A DNA stretch of 64,000 bases from contig OV884059.1 in the NCBI GenBank assembly GCA_930367215.1, positions 245,643,803 to 245,707,802 on the forward strand, written 5' to 3'. Shown here piece by piece: positions 31,725 to 43,344 of the stretch; the stretch's first letter is position 1, and the number at the start of each line of letters is the position of its first letter. The DNA comes from Pollenia angustigena (taxonomy: Eukaryota > Arthropoda > Insecta > Diptera > Polleniidae). The translations under genes were made by a program, and so were the position numbers. The notes beneath the pieces are model-generated. The model saw nothing but the letters and a program-made list of their open reading frames with translations, was not told where the DNA came from and made no database searches.

Positions 31725-31780
31725 GTGAAGGCTTTTAGAGATTCGGCACAGCCGAATATAGCAATCTAACTTGCTTTGTT
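31725..31780 (+). repeat. Second family B-type 3' terminus
   Basis: TTCGGCACAGCCGAATATAG with CAATCTAACTTGC resembles the family B end at 31640-31672 and holds the palindrome TTCGGCACAGCCGAA. Only the terminus is present. Confidence 0.5.
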
Positions 31781-31789
31781 TTATTCCTC

Positions 31790-32480
31790 AATGAAATTCT
31801 TAGTCAATTAACTTCGTACTGTAATAAATAAGTGTATAAATTATTAAAATTTCATAGTAAAGCAAACATTTAAGAATTTTAATTATGGCAATAAAACTAT
31901 AAATAGCGGTTGGCTAAAAAAGGAAATAGATTGCCACTTCCAAAAATTTTTCTACTTTAACGAACAACTCTTTTAAGCAATTTTTTTTTATAAAATTATG
32001 CTTAAATTTTAAGTGTAAAATGTAGCAAATTTTAAAAGATAATTTTTTAAATAGAATTCAATATGACGATTTGCTTCATTAATTCTAAAATCAATAACAA
32101 AATTAGTTGGTGGCTTTTATTTATGCAAGACTGAAATATCATTAATTCATTTGTGTTTTGAAAACTAAACATGTGTTTCATTTTAATTTAGTACAAGTAA
32201 ATTTCTTAAGCTTCATATAAAGTTTTAAAAGAAACACATGTTTAAAATTAAGAAAAAAAGTTTACAGTTTTTTTTCGTTTCGTTATTATGAAACATTTTG
32301 TTTATAAAATGCAATAATAATTTCCGCTTACTAACATCTGAGTCTTCTAAACTAAACGAGGGCTTATCGCTGGTTAGTTATTAAAATGTTAAAAAAAAAC
32401 ACAACAAAACAAAATGACCCCGAGTGCAATAAATATTTAATAGTTTTTTTTCAATGCTTGAATTTTTAAATTATTTATTG
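31790..32480. other. AT-rich non-coding stretch
   Basis: I see no open frame, paired repeat or known motif. Local A and T runs only. Confidence 0.4.
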
Positions 32481-32485
32481 ATGTG

Positions 32486-32770
32486 TTAAATTTCATTTCC
32501 GTTTGAGTGCAAACGAAATGAATATTTCGAAAATAAGCAAGAAGCATAAAATAAATTTACAAATTCCCTTAGACATGTGCCTAAAAGCGAAATTAATTCG
32601 CTTAAGAATTTCATGAATTTGTTTTTGTCTTGTCGTTTTATTTGACAATTGACCTCAGCTACACTTGATTCAGTTGCTTCTGTTGTCACCATGTCCTTTG
32701 TCATGTTGAAGAATTGTTTAGACTTTCGACGAAAGCGTGTAGCGGTCGCCTGCTCGGCGTATTGAAACAT
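32486..32770 (-). CDS. Unrecognised coding-like stretch, possible first exon
   Basis: A 94-codon minus-strand frame opening at 32770. The first ~55 residues have a balanced composition unlike the surrounding chance frames: a basic RFRRKSK segment followed by an acidic/Thr-Ser stretch (TTEATESSVAEV). The codons there are GC-richer than nearby DNA. The remainder becomes hydrophobic. A weak donor-like GAG/GTCAAT lies after the AEV residues, so the exon may end there. I recognise no family, see no partner exon in the window, and no TATA or polyadenylation context is convincing. It could be a 5' exon of a host gene or chance. Confidence 0.3.
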   Translation of the reverse strand: MFQYAEQATATRFRRKSKQFFNMTKDMVTTEATESSVAEVNCQIKRQDKNKFMKFLSELISLLGTCLREFVNLFYASCLFSKYSFRLHSNGNEI

Positions 32771-32779
32771 TCACATAAA

Positions 32780-33436
32780 TTATTTAAATTCTCTTTAATA
32801 CAGTTTTTTTATTTCGTTATTTTTATATTGGTGTAAGTGTTTGCAGTAAATTATGTTTCGGGTTTTTGTTTTTCCAAAGTAACACGTTCTAGCATTTCAG
32901 AGTTTGTATGTGTTAGGCATACCCCGCAAGCATTTTCTTGCAATGTATGTAATTATCTTATATTTAACAACATTAAAAACTTTTTTTTTAAGGAAGATTC
33001 TAACAAAAGTTTTCTCATTCCCATAAATTCAAACCATTAATAATCATAATAATATTAATAAACCAGTGCCCTGGTAAATTTTCAAATTATATTGTAATAG
33101 TACGAATAGGAAGGCTAATTTCCGCTTGTAAAAGTTTGAAAATGTTTGGATATATCGAGCCCTAATAGCAAAAATTATGTAACCAACAACATTTTAGATT
33201 TTTGTTTTTTGATGAAAATCAACAATTTTTGATTATTTGCATCATCTCTAAAAATCTCATATATCTGGGAAGTACCGTTACTAAATAAGAGCAAAAGCAA
33301 TTTCAAACGAAACCCTAGACTTGATGCAAAAATATTTTAAAAAGCCTTCTTCTGTAAAATTTTATTTTTGTTGGTTACATAATTTTTGCTATAAGGGCTC
33401 GGTATATTCTTTTCAATTTCGGATTTCAGCATATCA
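32780..33436. other. AT-rich non-coding stretch
   Basis: No supported feature. The frame at 32837-33040 is unremarkable. If the 32486-32770 stretch is a first exon, its promoter and 5' leader would lie here, but no core promoter motif is clear. Confidence 0.35.
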
Positions 33437-33438
33437 TA

Positions 33439-34278
33439 CACACAGAAAAAAATCAAGTTAAAAACGTCGAAAACAAGGTTGATTTAAATTTTTTCGGTGG
33501 TGATTTTGCTTCATACGGGTTTCATGTTAATTCAACCTGATTTTACAATAACTGCGAACAACATTTTTTTCTTTTGATATAACTATAATTCATGTTAATT
33601 TAACATTGCAGTAAAGTTAGAGCAAAATGTAATTTATATTGAAATAACAATCGGAATCACGTTGAATGAAAGTTATCCAGTTGAAACAACGTGAATTTCA
33701 TGTAGAATCAAATGGGTTTGAGTGTATTTTAACAGTGTGAAGAAGCTTCAGACAACATTTGCATTTATGTAAGAATAATTCAAAACCCTGTAACATATGT
33801 TTCACTTATTTTGTATTCTCCTTTGTTAACAGAAGCATCAGCAGAATCGCCCGATATGGTCATCATTCTACTTTGAAAACTTGATGTACTATTTAAATAA
33901 ACAATTTTAATTAAAAGAATACGGGAATTGTCTTCTTTTTATAACATATTTTAAAAGTGAAAATAAAAAATGTACATAATTAAGTAGGTATGCACGTTAA
34001 TTTAACAAGATAAACTTTTGATTTTAATACAAAACAGGTTTTTATGGTTCAATATTGAATCCAGATTTATTTATATTTTAATATTTTTTTTTTTTTATTT
34101 TTTTAACAGTGAATAATATTAAATAAACGTAATTTAAGGTTATTTTGATATTTTTTATTAAAAATTAATATGAAATAATGATAAATTTAAGTAAAGGGCA
34201 TAATTTTTCTGAAATTTAACATGATTCTCAATCAACATTTTTCCATGTTAATTTTACATGGGTATTTTTTTCTGTGTG
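33439..34278. mobile_element. CACACAGAAAAAAA-ended TA-flanked element
   Basis: Exact 14-bp terminal inverted repeats CACACAGAAAAAAA. TA flanks at 33437-33438 and 34279-34280. The interior repeats a CATGTTAATTTAACA-type motif in both orientations (about 33525, 33590, 34240). It is 840 bp, no transposase. It shares termini with 4367-5829 and 42477-42918. Confidence 0.8.
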
Positions 34279-34289
34279 TAGCGTAATAT

Positions 34290-36190
34290 TTTTTCGCTGG
34301 ATATGTTTTTTAACCTTTTCTTTAGTACTAGTGCTCGGTTTACATAGAATCACATTTTTTTTGCCAAACGTTTTTCTAATTAACAATGAATTTGTCAGTG
34401 CCTCCCAAATCGAGAAATTTAAAAGAAATTGTTTGCCGATTTAGCTAATGAAAGGTTTTCGAATCGGTATTCGATATTAGAAATTATGGTATTGATTACT
34501 TTATTTATAACAAACATATATTTAACTTCAAATAATCATCTGAAGGAAGTCAGATTCAGAAATTTGCTTAGCCTTAAGTTGATTCTACCTAATGACATAT
34601 TATTTCCTTTGAAAAGTTGTCAATATCTCTCCAAACTGAATACTATTTAGTCTCTTTAAATATTCCAAAGGTTTATCATGAGCTTGTCCAAGTGTCGAAT
34701 TTTCCGTTTGAAAAAAATTTGTTCAAAAGATTTATCGTTTGAAGATCAAAATTAAAGATAAAAACTTCGCAATGAAATCAAGTTTCTTAATCAAAGTGAA
34801 TATTCTAAGGCCGTAAAGCTAGTTAAATTTATTGGTTTTTTGTTAACTTTATTTTACTCTTCTTTCTACATAAATGGCAATCACCACAGTAGGATTATTG
34901 TGTTTTATACACTGAGAAAAAATTTTATTAAGGAATATTTAATCGGCTATATAAATTATCAATACACTTACAACAAATGTCGAACGAAAACAGCAATTAA
35001 AAGAAAAAAGGAATAAGTCTGCGGTGGGCAAAATCGGGTATGGGGTGGTTTTGCCAACCCCAGCAACCCTAGCTACGCCAATGGTCACTTCTAATCGAAA
35101 GTGATTATGTGAATGAAGTTACAAAATCACTTCCACTTTCGATCGGAATTGATTTCGTGTTAGGCCATTATACATATGTGTGCAACAATGAATGGTAGAA
35201 AAAAGATTACGCCATCACGTAAACAAAATGTATATCTTCTGCGTAGGTTCAAAAGTGACGCCACGCTAACTGCTTTTTTTTTTTTGACTAATAATTTCAA
35301 GCTGGTAATATCAAGACTAGTTGTTGCTAATTTTCGGGGTTACCAGGGGCTAATTCTGGCAGTCGTGATCGAATACTTTCTGGATTTGAAAGCAATTTTA
35401 TTTCTAGTTCTTTCAGTCGATACTGAACGAATCGAAATAATTTTTTCAGTGTTGTGAAGCGTCAAATAACAACTTATTTTATAAGAATTTCGAAAATCTA
35501 AGGGACTTATAAACCTGGCAAACCTTGCCGTTTACAGACAATGCCATCTAATGAATAATCATGCGCACGTCGTAATTTCTATCATTATTGTCTGAAACTA
35601 CGAGTACATATTGCTCTTTTTGTAGTCTTTATAAAAAAAATGTGCCTTTATACTCGTATATATTGTTTTTTTTTTATTAGTTTTCTTTAATTTTTTGTAC
35701 AGAAGCTTTACCGTAGAAACAGAACTGCACCGTATGAACGTAGTAGCGTACACCGTAGATACGATGTCAAATTTAAACCAGTGAAATGGGCATAGAAATA
35801 GCTTATGCCACCAACAATATATTTCTGTTTATCAAAAGCATTTATTTGAAATTTGGCACATTTAAACGAAACCTTGTTAAAACTCATAATATTTTTTACA
35901 AAGGCTCGCAACAGCTGACGTAAACGCAAAAGCATATCTACGTCGTACGTTGACTTAGATCTAATTCTATTTCATGTGCCAATTGCGGACGTATTGTCAT
36001 AGGAAAAGAGAATTAATTTGTTTTTATTTAATTTTCAAATTGAATATTTAAAAAGAAAATAAAAGGAAAAAACACTAATTTTACGGTTGGTAACTGAAGC
36101 GTTTTGACGAAATTTACGACTACAAGTCCCTGTGTTCCTAGCATGCATTTAAAAAAAAAAAAAGGAAAATTCCATAGCAACCATTTCGTC
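34290..36190. other. Non-coding stretch with a small inverted pair
   Basis: A local inverted pair lies at 35090-35150 (TCGAAAGTGATT and AATCACTTCCACTTTCGA). Similar CACTTCC/GTGACG sequence occurs near 63250-63370. Open frames at 34429-34650, 35176-35457 and 35708-35935 carry no recognised motif. No gene is supported. Confidence 0.4.
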
Positions 36191-36196
36191 AACAAA

Positions 36197-36335
36197 AATG
36201 CAAAAGGGCGTAACAACACTTTTTATTTATTTACAGGAGAAGCAAATTTGTTGTGAACATGTAGTTTAATAAAACGAACCAAAATCAAACAAAAATTCGA
36301 ATTCGAATTTTTTTGATGTTTCGCCCTTTTGCATT
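36197..36335. repeat. 139-bp inverted-repeat pair, TGCAAAAGGGCG ends
   Basis: AATGCAAAAGGGCGTAAC at left pairs with GTTTCGCCCTTTTGCATT at right, about 17 of 18 positions. The space between is featureless. It may be a tiny MITE; no duplication was identified. Confidence 0.5.
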
Positions 36336-36339
36336 TTAG

Positions 36340-38140
36340 GTGACGATTTGTAAATTTGGAAAAATATTTGTAAAGTGTCTAAGAAGTAACAGCCTGGCGA
36401 TAGCCAAAAATAATATCTTTTGTACGTCAAAATTGTAAATGTGTGTAAATTTGTATGGCCTTATGTTCTGGTTGATTTTGTAATTTGTACGCTTGTTTGC
36501 AACGAAAAATTTTCATAGTGATTTATTGACATGTTGAACCAAGCGGCCCGGCCGGCCTCTTTCTAAAGACTTTGAATTAAATTTGAAATGATTTTAAAAT
36601 ATTTAACGAAAATTTTAATAAAATTGCGTTGTACACGATATTCGTATTAGCTCAGTGTGTATGAATTCGTATGTTTGTGTAATTTACGCAATTTGTATTC
36701 AACAAGTTTTAGTGCATCTACCGACAGACAGACAAAAGACTAAAACACTTACTTTAATTTTACGCCATGTTGCAAAATACAAATTTATTATTTTTCTAAC
36801 GCTATCAGCTTTTAGTAAATTTTCACAAATTTGTTGTTAAACAATATTTAGGAATATAAACATTCATATGCAATTTATAATTACATATCTACTTAAAGTT
36901 TATGCATGTTATAAACTTGAGCTCCTAACCAGTAGGAGTCGTAATAGCTGGAAGTGTATCTATTAATGTTTATTTTTTTTTTTTTCTTATTGACAATAAA
37001 TTACACGAAATGGCTTTTTCAGGAAATTTACATGGCAATCAACTCATCAATTTATTTTCGAATTTTCAATTTCTTGTAAATAATGACGTTAAAACATGAG
37101 TTTTACTGATAACGAATTAATGAAATTTGTTAAAAATAAAAATTCATTAAAATTATTTTAATGAATACAAGATATTTATTTGTCTATGGTGACTAATTTA
37201 TATCCAGACATAAAGTATTCACTTCCCAATAGGCAATAACTTATCGTTTTTTTTTTCTTTTTTATTTTATTTATTAAGTGTCTAACTTTGTTTTTTATAT
37301 ATTAAATAGTTTCTGTATCACTTTATACTAATTTGCATTAATTTCCCCTCTTTCAGGTACGTAATAAAATTTTCATTAAAATTCCTATGAATAAGTAAGT
37401 AAGTAAATATTTCATTGTTGATTCATGGTCTAATTGTTATATAGATATTTAAGAGCTACACAGGCACTAGAAAAATGGCTTTCAAGCCATCTTATTAAGT
37501 TTGAAATAGTGTGTTTATATTTCTCTATCATTATAAAACGCATATGTATGTACTTCCAAAAAGTATTAGTTTTGCTTAACGACAAACATATTGAAGAATA
37601 GAACAAAACTGCAATAGAACAATGATGGAACACAATAAAACTGGATCAGAACAAAGATGAATAGAACATTAAAACTAAAATAGAATATTCAAAACATGTT
37701 TGAATTTTTTGGATGTAGAAATAGATCAAAGACAAACTAGCAAAGAGAGATGAAACCAACCCTCAACTTTTCATATACTTTATATTTCAGGGTCTTCACT
37801 GATATATAGCCAGTCCCTCGACCTTACTCTCTACTAAAAGACTACTAAATCTTCATCAACATAAATACTCATTTTGACTATCTCACAAAAAAGGGTGAAA
37901 AATCCGTCTTCCATGTGGATGCCTCCCTTCCCGCGGCCACATCTACCATGTGATCCACGAATTGTTCATGTAGCATTTGTCAATGAGCACTTCCGTTGAA
38001 CGCGTACTCACCAGTAGCTACTGATTCCCGTGGCACCAGATAAATAAGGTCTCTGTTGAGCCTTTGGTTCCAAGAAATCAAGAAGACTACAAGAGCCCTA
38101 CTGTTTTTAATTTCTAAGAAATTGTGATCGTTACCTTGCA
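36340..38140. other. Non-coding stretch with one GC-rich segment
   Basis: A short GC-rich motif, GCGGCCCGGCCGGCC, lies at 36543-36557. At 37900-38120 GC content is raised and the minus strand reads protein-like for short runs (a DHMVDVAAGREAS run), but stops interrupt it and I recognise no family. Probably an old mobile-element fragment. Confidence 0.4.
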
Positions 38141-38149
38141 ATTCAAAAA

Positions 38150-39165
38150 GTTATTCCAAGTCGGTTGGAATATTTAAATTTGGGTCTAGAACCAATAGTT
38201 TAAGACGTTACAAATATAAGGTCTGTCTGCGTACACATATTTTGCGCAAAATGTTGCAAAATCTTGCAAAATGTTGTCTGCGTTCTCCAAATCTCTTGCA
38301 GCGAGAGAGCCAAAAAGAGAATTTTTTGACACTTGCAAAATGTTACTGGAGAAATTTCCGCTTGCAAGATTTTGCAAATAGTTTGAACAGCTGTTTGAAT
38401 GAAATAGTTTTTGTGAAATTAAAATAAAAATTGAAATTTAACAATGGCAGAGGTAAGTAGTTAGAATTGTGTTGATTTTTAACGTTTATAATAAATTATA
38501 ATAAACAAAACATTTTACTTCATGCTAAAAACGTCCAAATATAAGTGCGACCGTGGCGTCAGTGGAGTGGAGATGGCAGAACTGTGGGACAAACTTTGCA
38601 ATTGAAGAGGCGAGTATTTGGCATTTTGTTCCTGGCGAGCACTTCACATCCAAATTATTTTTCTTCGTTGTCAAGCTGTTGGAGGGCACTGTATTGGGCA
38701 TTTCATTCTTTTTTTCCATTGTAAACCGGCACTATGTTGGGCAATGTAAGCAAAAGAAGTTTTATAAAAAACCCGACAAATAAAAATAAAAACAAAGAAG
38801 AAATTGAACTTACCAAATAAATAACCGTTATTACACTGTTTTTTTAATTTACAACACTTTTTAAGCTTCACTTTAATTAATAATTTTTTAATTTACCTCG
38901 AGAATTCAATTTTGCTCACACATATGCTAAAATTCTTTTGCTTTGTTATTTCAATTGTTTACACACCGGTCAGCTGTTTTCTTGCAAGATTTCACTGGAT
39001 ACTGTCTGCGTACTTTTTGAGATTTTTTCAGCCGATAGAGTAATATTGCTTGCTCTTACTCTCCCAAAAAAGTTAACAGAGTATTTGCTACTGGAAAAGA
39101 ACCCAGACAGACCTATAAACACAAACGCATAATACCGTCTCCATTGTTGTGGTGTTGGTATAATT
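38150..39165 (+). repeat. Dispersed family A, 3' end, split by an insertion
   Basis: TTGGGTCTAGAACCAATAGT, TTAAGACGTTACAAATA before 38219 and ACACAAACGCATAATACC, then TTGTGGTGTTGGTATAAT after 39114 are contiguous in the copy at 18044-18128. The DNA between is a separate element with its own ends and target duplication. Confidence 0.75.
38220..39113. mobile_element. Element with GGTCTGTCTG ends and 5-bp duplication
   Basis: Ends GGTCTGTCTG and its exact inverse CAGACAGACC; flanking duplication TATAA at 38215-38219 and 39114-39118. Comparison with family A confirms the insertion. TGTCTGCGT recurs at 38222, 38274 and 39003, and TTGCAAAAT-type motifs cluster at 38250-38390. The left half contains an ATGGCAGAG followed at once by GTAAGTAG, resembling a start codon with a splice donor (38444-38460). 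A 76-codon frame at 38553-38783 follows, unrecognised. The short 10-bp ends and 5-bp duplication do not settle a superfamily. Confidence 0.75.
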
Positions 39166-39492
39166 AAAACTGAAATCAAAGAAATTTTAATTATGAAGAA
39201 TAAGAAAATCGCTAAAGCATGTATTTTTATAGGGTGCTTTTTAAGGTCCTCGGAATCAACTGGTCATTACAGGTACAATTCATTACAAAATTTTTAAAAA
39301 TGTATGACACTGATATCAATTTCATATTTTGCTAATTAAATAAAAATTCAGATTTTTCTAATAAGACCCAAATATACAGTCATTAAATAGCTAAAGCAAT
39401 TGCTGAACAAATAAAATATTATTCCAAGCTTTTTGTCAACAATTAATTTAACTATTTAATGTTATTGGTAAACTACTAGTTAGACACTAATA

Positions 39493-40014
39493 GCCTTTTT
39501 ACACTGATCAACATCTAACATCTACCATCAATTTGCCACCATTTGCGAAGATGTTAACATCTTTCCATAAGAAATACATAGGGCTAAAAACCAACAAATT
39601 TCAACATCTTTAAAAGATGTTCCTATCTCATTTTTTTCCATTCTACATCTTTCGATTATTTTAGTGTCATCACTAGAAAAGTGGCAATAAGTTCTATTAT
39701 TATTGTGGCATCACTGACAAAAAGAAGTTTGTTTTGAAAGCAGCGTTACCATTTGTCAAGTTTTATCTTTTATTGCAATGTTTTTTTGTTAATTTTTTTT
39801 ATAACTTTAAACAAATTAAACTTCAAATACATTTTTCAGTTTTCTTTTTAAATTTTGGCACTTTTGTGAGAAAAAAACATTTTTAATTAAAAAAATTTTT
39901 TTTTCAAAAATGGTGACATTTTTGTTTGATGCTAGATGTTAGAATTTAAACGAGTGTTTCACATTTTCTACATCTTTGATGGTAGATGTTAGATGTTGAT
40001 CGGTGTAAAAAGCC
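39493..40014. mobile_element. TIR element, ~40-bp ends, TA flanks
   Basis: Left GCCTTTTTACACTGATCAAC, then ATCTAACATCTACCATCAA; right is the inverse with GGCTTTTTACACCGATCAAC. TA at 39491-39492 and 40015-40016. Repeats of ACATCTA/TAGATGT lie at both ends and inside. The terminal pattern recalls PIF/ISL2EU-type elements with 2-bp TA duplication. It is 522 bp, non-coding. Confidence 0.75.
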
Positions 40015-40179
40015 TATAAAAATTATTACTTACATTTGTTTTTTTCGTAAAAATAATTATTATAAATTGCACACAGAAGCTTCCACGCATAATCTTTTTG
40101 TTTAGCAGTAACACTACAACTTTTTTGTGTTTTATGACAATTCAAAATTTTTTTAATTTTTTTCTTTTTATTTGTTTTT

Positions 40180-40600
40180 AAATTTTTTTTGGCTAACTAT
40201 CTTGAGTTATATTGCCAGGGTATCACACGGTTTGTTGGAGCCTCATCCACAAGTCCTCGATCGACCTAGACCTTCGTATAGGAAGGCGAAGAGCTTCCAG
40301 AATAAGCTCCAGAGTATATCTTGTCTCCACAGTAAAACGTCTGAGTTATTTCATTGGTTCTCCACAAGTAAAACACGTTAAAATTTTAAGGTTAGGAAAC
40401 GATTGCATATGGATAATGCTGACACCGCAAGAACTGTAACTCGGTACAGTTATGCAACACCGCGTTACTAACCAATGCGTGGTGAAACGTAAAACGCACG
40501 AAAAGCAAACAAACAAACACGGCCTGTTTGTCTTTAAAAGATAACGACAAAGACGCGAGAGCTGCTTCCCCGCCCAGAGCAATTTTACGAATGTTTTTTT
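40180..40600. other. GC-raised stretch of unknown origin
   Basis: At 40210-40600 GC content rises and several overlapping 60-80-codon frames appear on both strands. The plus frame at 40212-40439 has a balanced amino acid make-up (GRRRASRISSRVYLVST-type segment), but I recognise no domain. It is probably a fragment of a retroelement or a lost coding exon. Confidence 0.35.
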
Positions 40601-40627
40601 TCATACTTAGAAATAATAAAAATGTTA

Positions 40628-40755
40628 GCGCCGATTCACACACGTCAAGTTTGACTCGTCAAGTCTTGAGCTTTTAGGAGAGAAGGGAAAAGAGAATCAC
40701 ATTTCTTTTCCCCTCTTTCCTAAAAATTCAAGACTTGACGTGTGTGAACCGGCAC
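40628..40755. mobile_element. 128-bp palindromic MITE, TA flanks
   Basis: GCGCCGATTCACACACGTCA, then AG, pairs with its inverse ending CGGCAC. The arms extend through CAAGTCTTGA and TTTTAGGA. TA at 40626-40627 and 40756-40757. The terminal style (G-GCC-TTCACAC) resembles the PIF-like elements elsewhere in the window. Confidence 0.75.
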
Positions 40756-40759
40756 TAAA

Positions 40760-42100
40760 GAAAAACACTGCTATCAACATTGAAATTTGGTATTTTGATA
40801 GAGTTACCAATTTTTGCTCTGATAAAAATTTTTATTTAACAATATACAGTAAATACGAAAACCAATAGTTATCATTTTAGTTTCCTAATAATTAACTAAT
40901 GACTGTAAATTTGGGTCTAAATGTCCATAGAATTTAATGCGCTCAAATATTATTTGTATGTAAATTTTTCTGTCGTTTCCCATGTCTATTTTAAAAGAAA
41001 TATGAATAAAATAAAAATGTTTTTGCGTTTTTGTTTGGAGTTAAATATATTTCGGCTAATTAACTCCTTTTTAGGAGAGATTGAATTATTAACTCTTGTA
41101 TGCTGACAATTTTCGCACTTATCTGCATTTGGCATCTGCCAAATTGCCAAAAAAGGCGTTTAACTAACGTGAGTTTCTGGTTTTAATAGAAACAAAATTT
41201 AAATGACCAAATGTTTTAAAAACAAGAAGTATTGCCAGTTTGCATAAATGTTTAAAACAAAATTAAATATGTGAACAGTGTTTCGCTTTTAAGAAAAATA
41301 AAACAAAATTTTTAATTTTAACTGTTTAATTCGATGGTTTAGGTTGTACAGGCGAAAATATCATTTTGTTTTTTGTGTTACATAGTTTTAATGAACATTT
41401 TAATTTTGTTGTACATATTCTTTATTCAATTGAACGAAACTGTACAAATGTTTGCTTTTAAAGACGACGGTTATGGTTGTTCGTAATGGATGCGAAATTT
41501 CCTAAAGTCCATAAGTTTCATAAAAAGTCTCTCTTAACAAACTTTATGCTTTTAAATCGTTGTATTGCAATAAAAAAATTAAGAGATTTCTAAAAAAAGT
41601 ATGAAAACTTACGTGAAGTATTCAGAAGAGTTGAATTGCAAATATCATACATTTCAATTTCAAACAAAAACTCTTACAATTTAAATTGAATAACAACAAA
41701 AAATCAGGCAAACATTGAAAACAATGAAACAATTCCTGAAAAAAAGATAATGGTTTAAAGGTGAGGTTCAGGTGCAAAAAAGGGTTTATTTTGGCCAACT
41801 ACTTTAAGCACTAGTTATGATCATATTAATTCTATTGTTTAATTTTTGAAGATAACAAATTTTGAAGATTTCATATAGCGACACTCCTTTAATATTGTGT
41901 TTTAAGTAAATAATTACGTCATTAGCTGAATATGACTTTAAAGCTTAATTATCATTAAGTAAATATTAAAAACTTTATCGCATCTTTAAGAGTTAATTTA
42001 TTTTTTATTTCATATTTTAATAAAAAAAAATTTTATTTTTTAGAAGCATAGAAATAAAAAAAAAAAAAATTTTAGCTCACAAATTTCATGGCAGTTAATG
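40760..42100. other. AT-rich non-coding stretch
   Basis: No supported frame or paired repeat. An A/T run region at 42020-42072 precedes the mariner remnant. Confidence 0.4.
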
Positions 42101-42119
42101 CTTAAGAAAAAGTTCGTGA

Positions 42120-43340
42120 ACCTGAATTCTAAACGATCAATCAGTGCTGGTTTATCAGCATTGACCAGAGATTTGACGTACGCCCACAAAAAGCAGTCAA
42201 AAGGTCACGAGGTGGCAAATTCACTTTTCGATACCTTGAGGTTATTCGGTTACCAAATATTTGGCTTTACAAAGTGATAGTTTCACGCGCTGTTTGGCAT
42301 GTTGCGCCGTCTTATAGGAACCTCTTCTCCTACAAATGATTTGCAATGACATGGGGAATAAAAAATTAGTCATTCATGGTAAATTTGGCACCGGTTTCGG
42401 ATTTTAAAACAAATTGGCCGATGACGACTTCCGCATGTAAACCGCACCAAACAGTGTTTTATCGGGATATAATGTATCACAGAAAAAATGAAAAACCAAC
42501 TTCAATTAAAGTATTTGTTAGAAATTTGTACTATTAATTAAATTCTTTACTGATTTTCCGCCAGCAAACAAATTGATCATATCAATTAACACATTTGTAA
42601 GTTTGAGCTTTTCTTCAGTTCAGTTTCAATCAATAGGTTTAATGAAATGTGACCACCAGCAAAAAAGACTAAATAAAACGTAAACACAAATAAAAAAATT
42701 TTTTTCAATCAACCCAGTTAATTCAAACAATTAAAAAATTGTTTGAAAATTTTAAATATTTTAAAGTTTGTGTGTATGTTTTCATATTTGCAAATATACA
42801 CACAAACATTATACTTTTTATTTTCAATTAAGGGAAATTAATTGAAACAATTAAAAAAATTGATTGAAACAGCATTATTGAATTAATTGAAAAAATTTTG
42901 GTGAAAATTTTTTCTGTGTAGCCTCTCCAAAAATTAAAATTCTGCTTGTTTGCATACCCGTTAAGCCAGAAATGTGCGTCATCGCTGAAGATAACTTGGT
43001 TGAACTTCCAGTTGATTAAAAACACGACGTAATTGATGGCCTGTGGCTTTAATTCTTTCACCAGTTAGATCTTATTTGCATGTGGGGTAAGATCTTTCTA
43101 CAAACATTTTAGTAGACGGGCAGAGACTGAGTTGCTGAGAACGGCGTTGGATCGGTAAATTATAGTCCTCTGCCGCACTCACATCTACAGTGGAGATTGC
43201 TTCTTCTGTACCCACGGTACGGGCTCGATTTGGATAAAAATTATCCAATACATTTAATGTGGTCTTGAATCGATCTATAGTTTTGCATGTTAGCTGCTCA
43301 GATGGACGAAGTGCTCAATAAGTTTTGCAAATAGGCAAGA
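42120..43340 (-). pseudogene. Mariner-type transposase pseudogene split by a MITE
   Basis: Read on the minus strand from about 43340 to 42120 with several frame changes. In order: a TEEAISTVDVSAAED segment and RRSQQLSL (helix-turn-helix linker), a QLEVQ/FNQVIFSDDAHFWLNGY block containing a catalytic Asp, an NTVWCGLHAEVVIGQFVL block, a DGATCQTARETI block with another catalytic Asp position, then PPR and a YVKSLVNADKPALIDRLEF C-terminus. This matches the order of IS630/mariner-like insect transposases. Stops, frameshifts and a 442-bp insertion at 42477 inactivate it. The minus frame at 42828-43061 is one fragment of it plus insertion sequence. Confidence 0.85.
42477..42918. mobile_element. CACAGAAAAAA-ended MITE inserted in the mariner pseudogene
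   Basis: Ends TCACAGAAAAAAT and ATTTTTTCTGTG; TA at 42475-42476 and 42919-42920. Removing it plus one TA joins the transposase reading frame (YII then NTVWC) without a shift, which confirms both the insertion and the 2-bp duplication. The centre holds a palindrome, GTTTGTGTGTAT with ATACACACAAAC (about 42769-42806). Confidence 0.85.
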
Positions 43341-43344
43341 ATTT

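Noticed and set aside
35176..35457. 93-codon plus-strand frame
   Set aside because: A T run creates its Phe stretch and no family is recognised; no exon signals.
36543..36557. GC-rich GCGGCCCGGCCGGCC motif, considered as vector or linker contamination
   Set aside because: Too short to judge and with no adjacent vector-like sequence; recorded only as an oddity.
38553..38783. 76-codon frame inside the 38220 element considered as a transposase
   Set aside because: No catalytic or DNA-binding motif is visible; the frame ends in Lys-rich low-complexity sequence.
42828..43061. 77-codon minus frame considered as an intact small gene
   Set aside because: It is part of the mariner pseudogene (contains the FSDDAHFWLNGY block) joined to MITE sequence.
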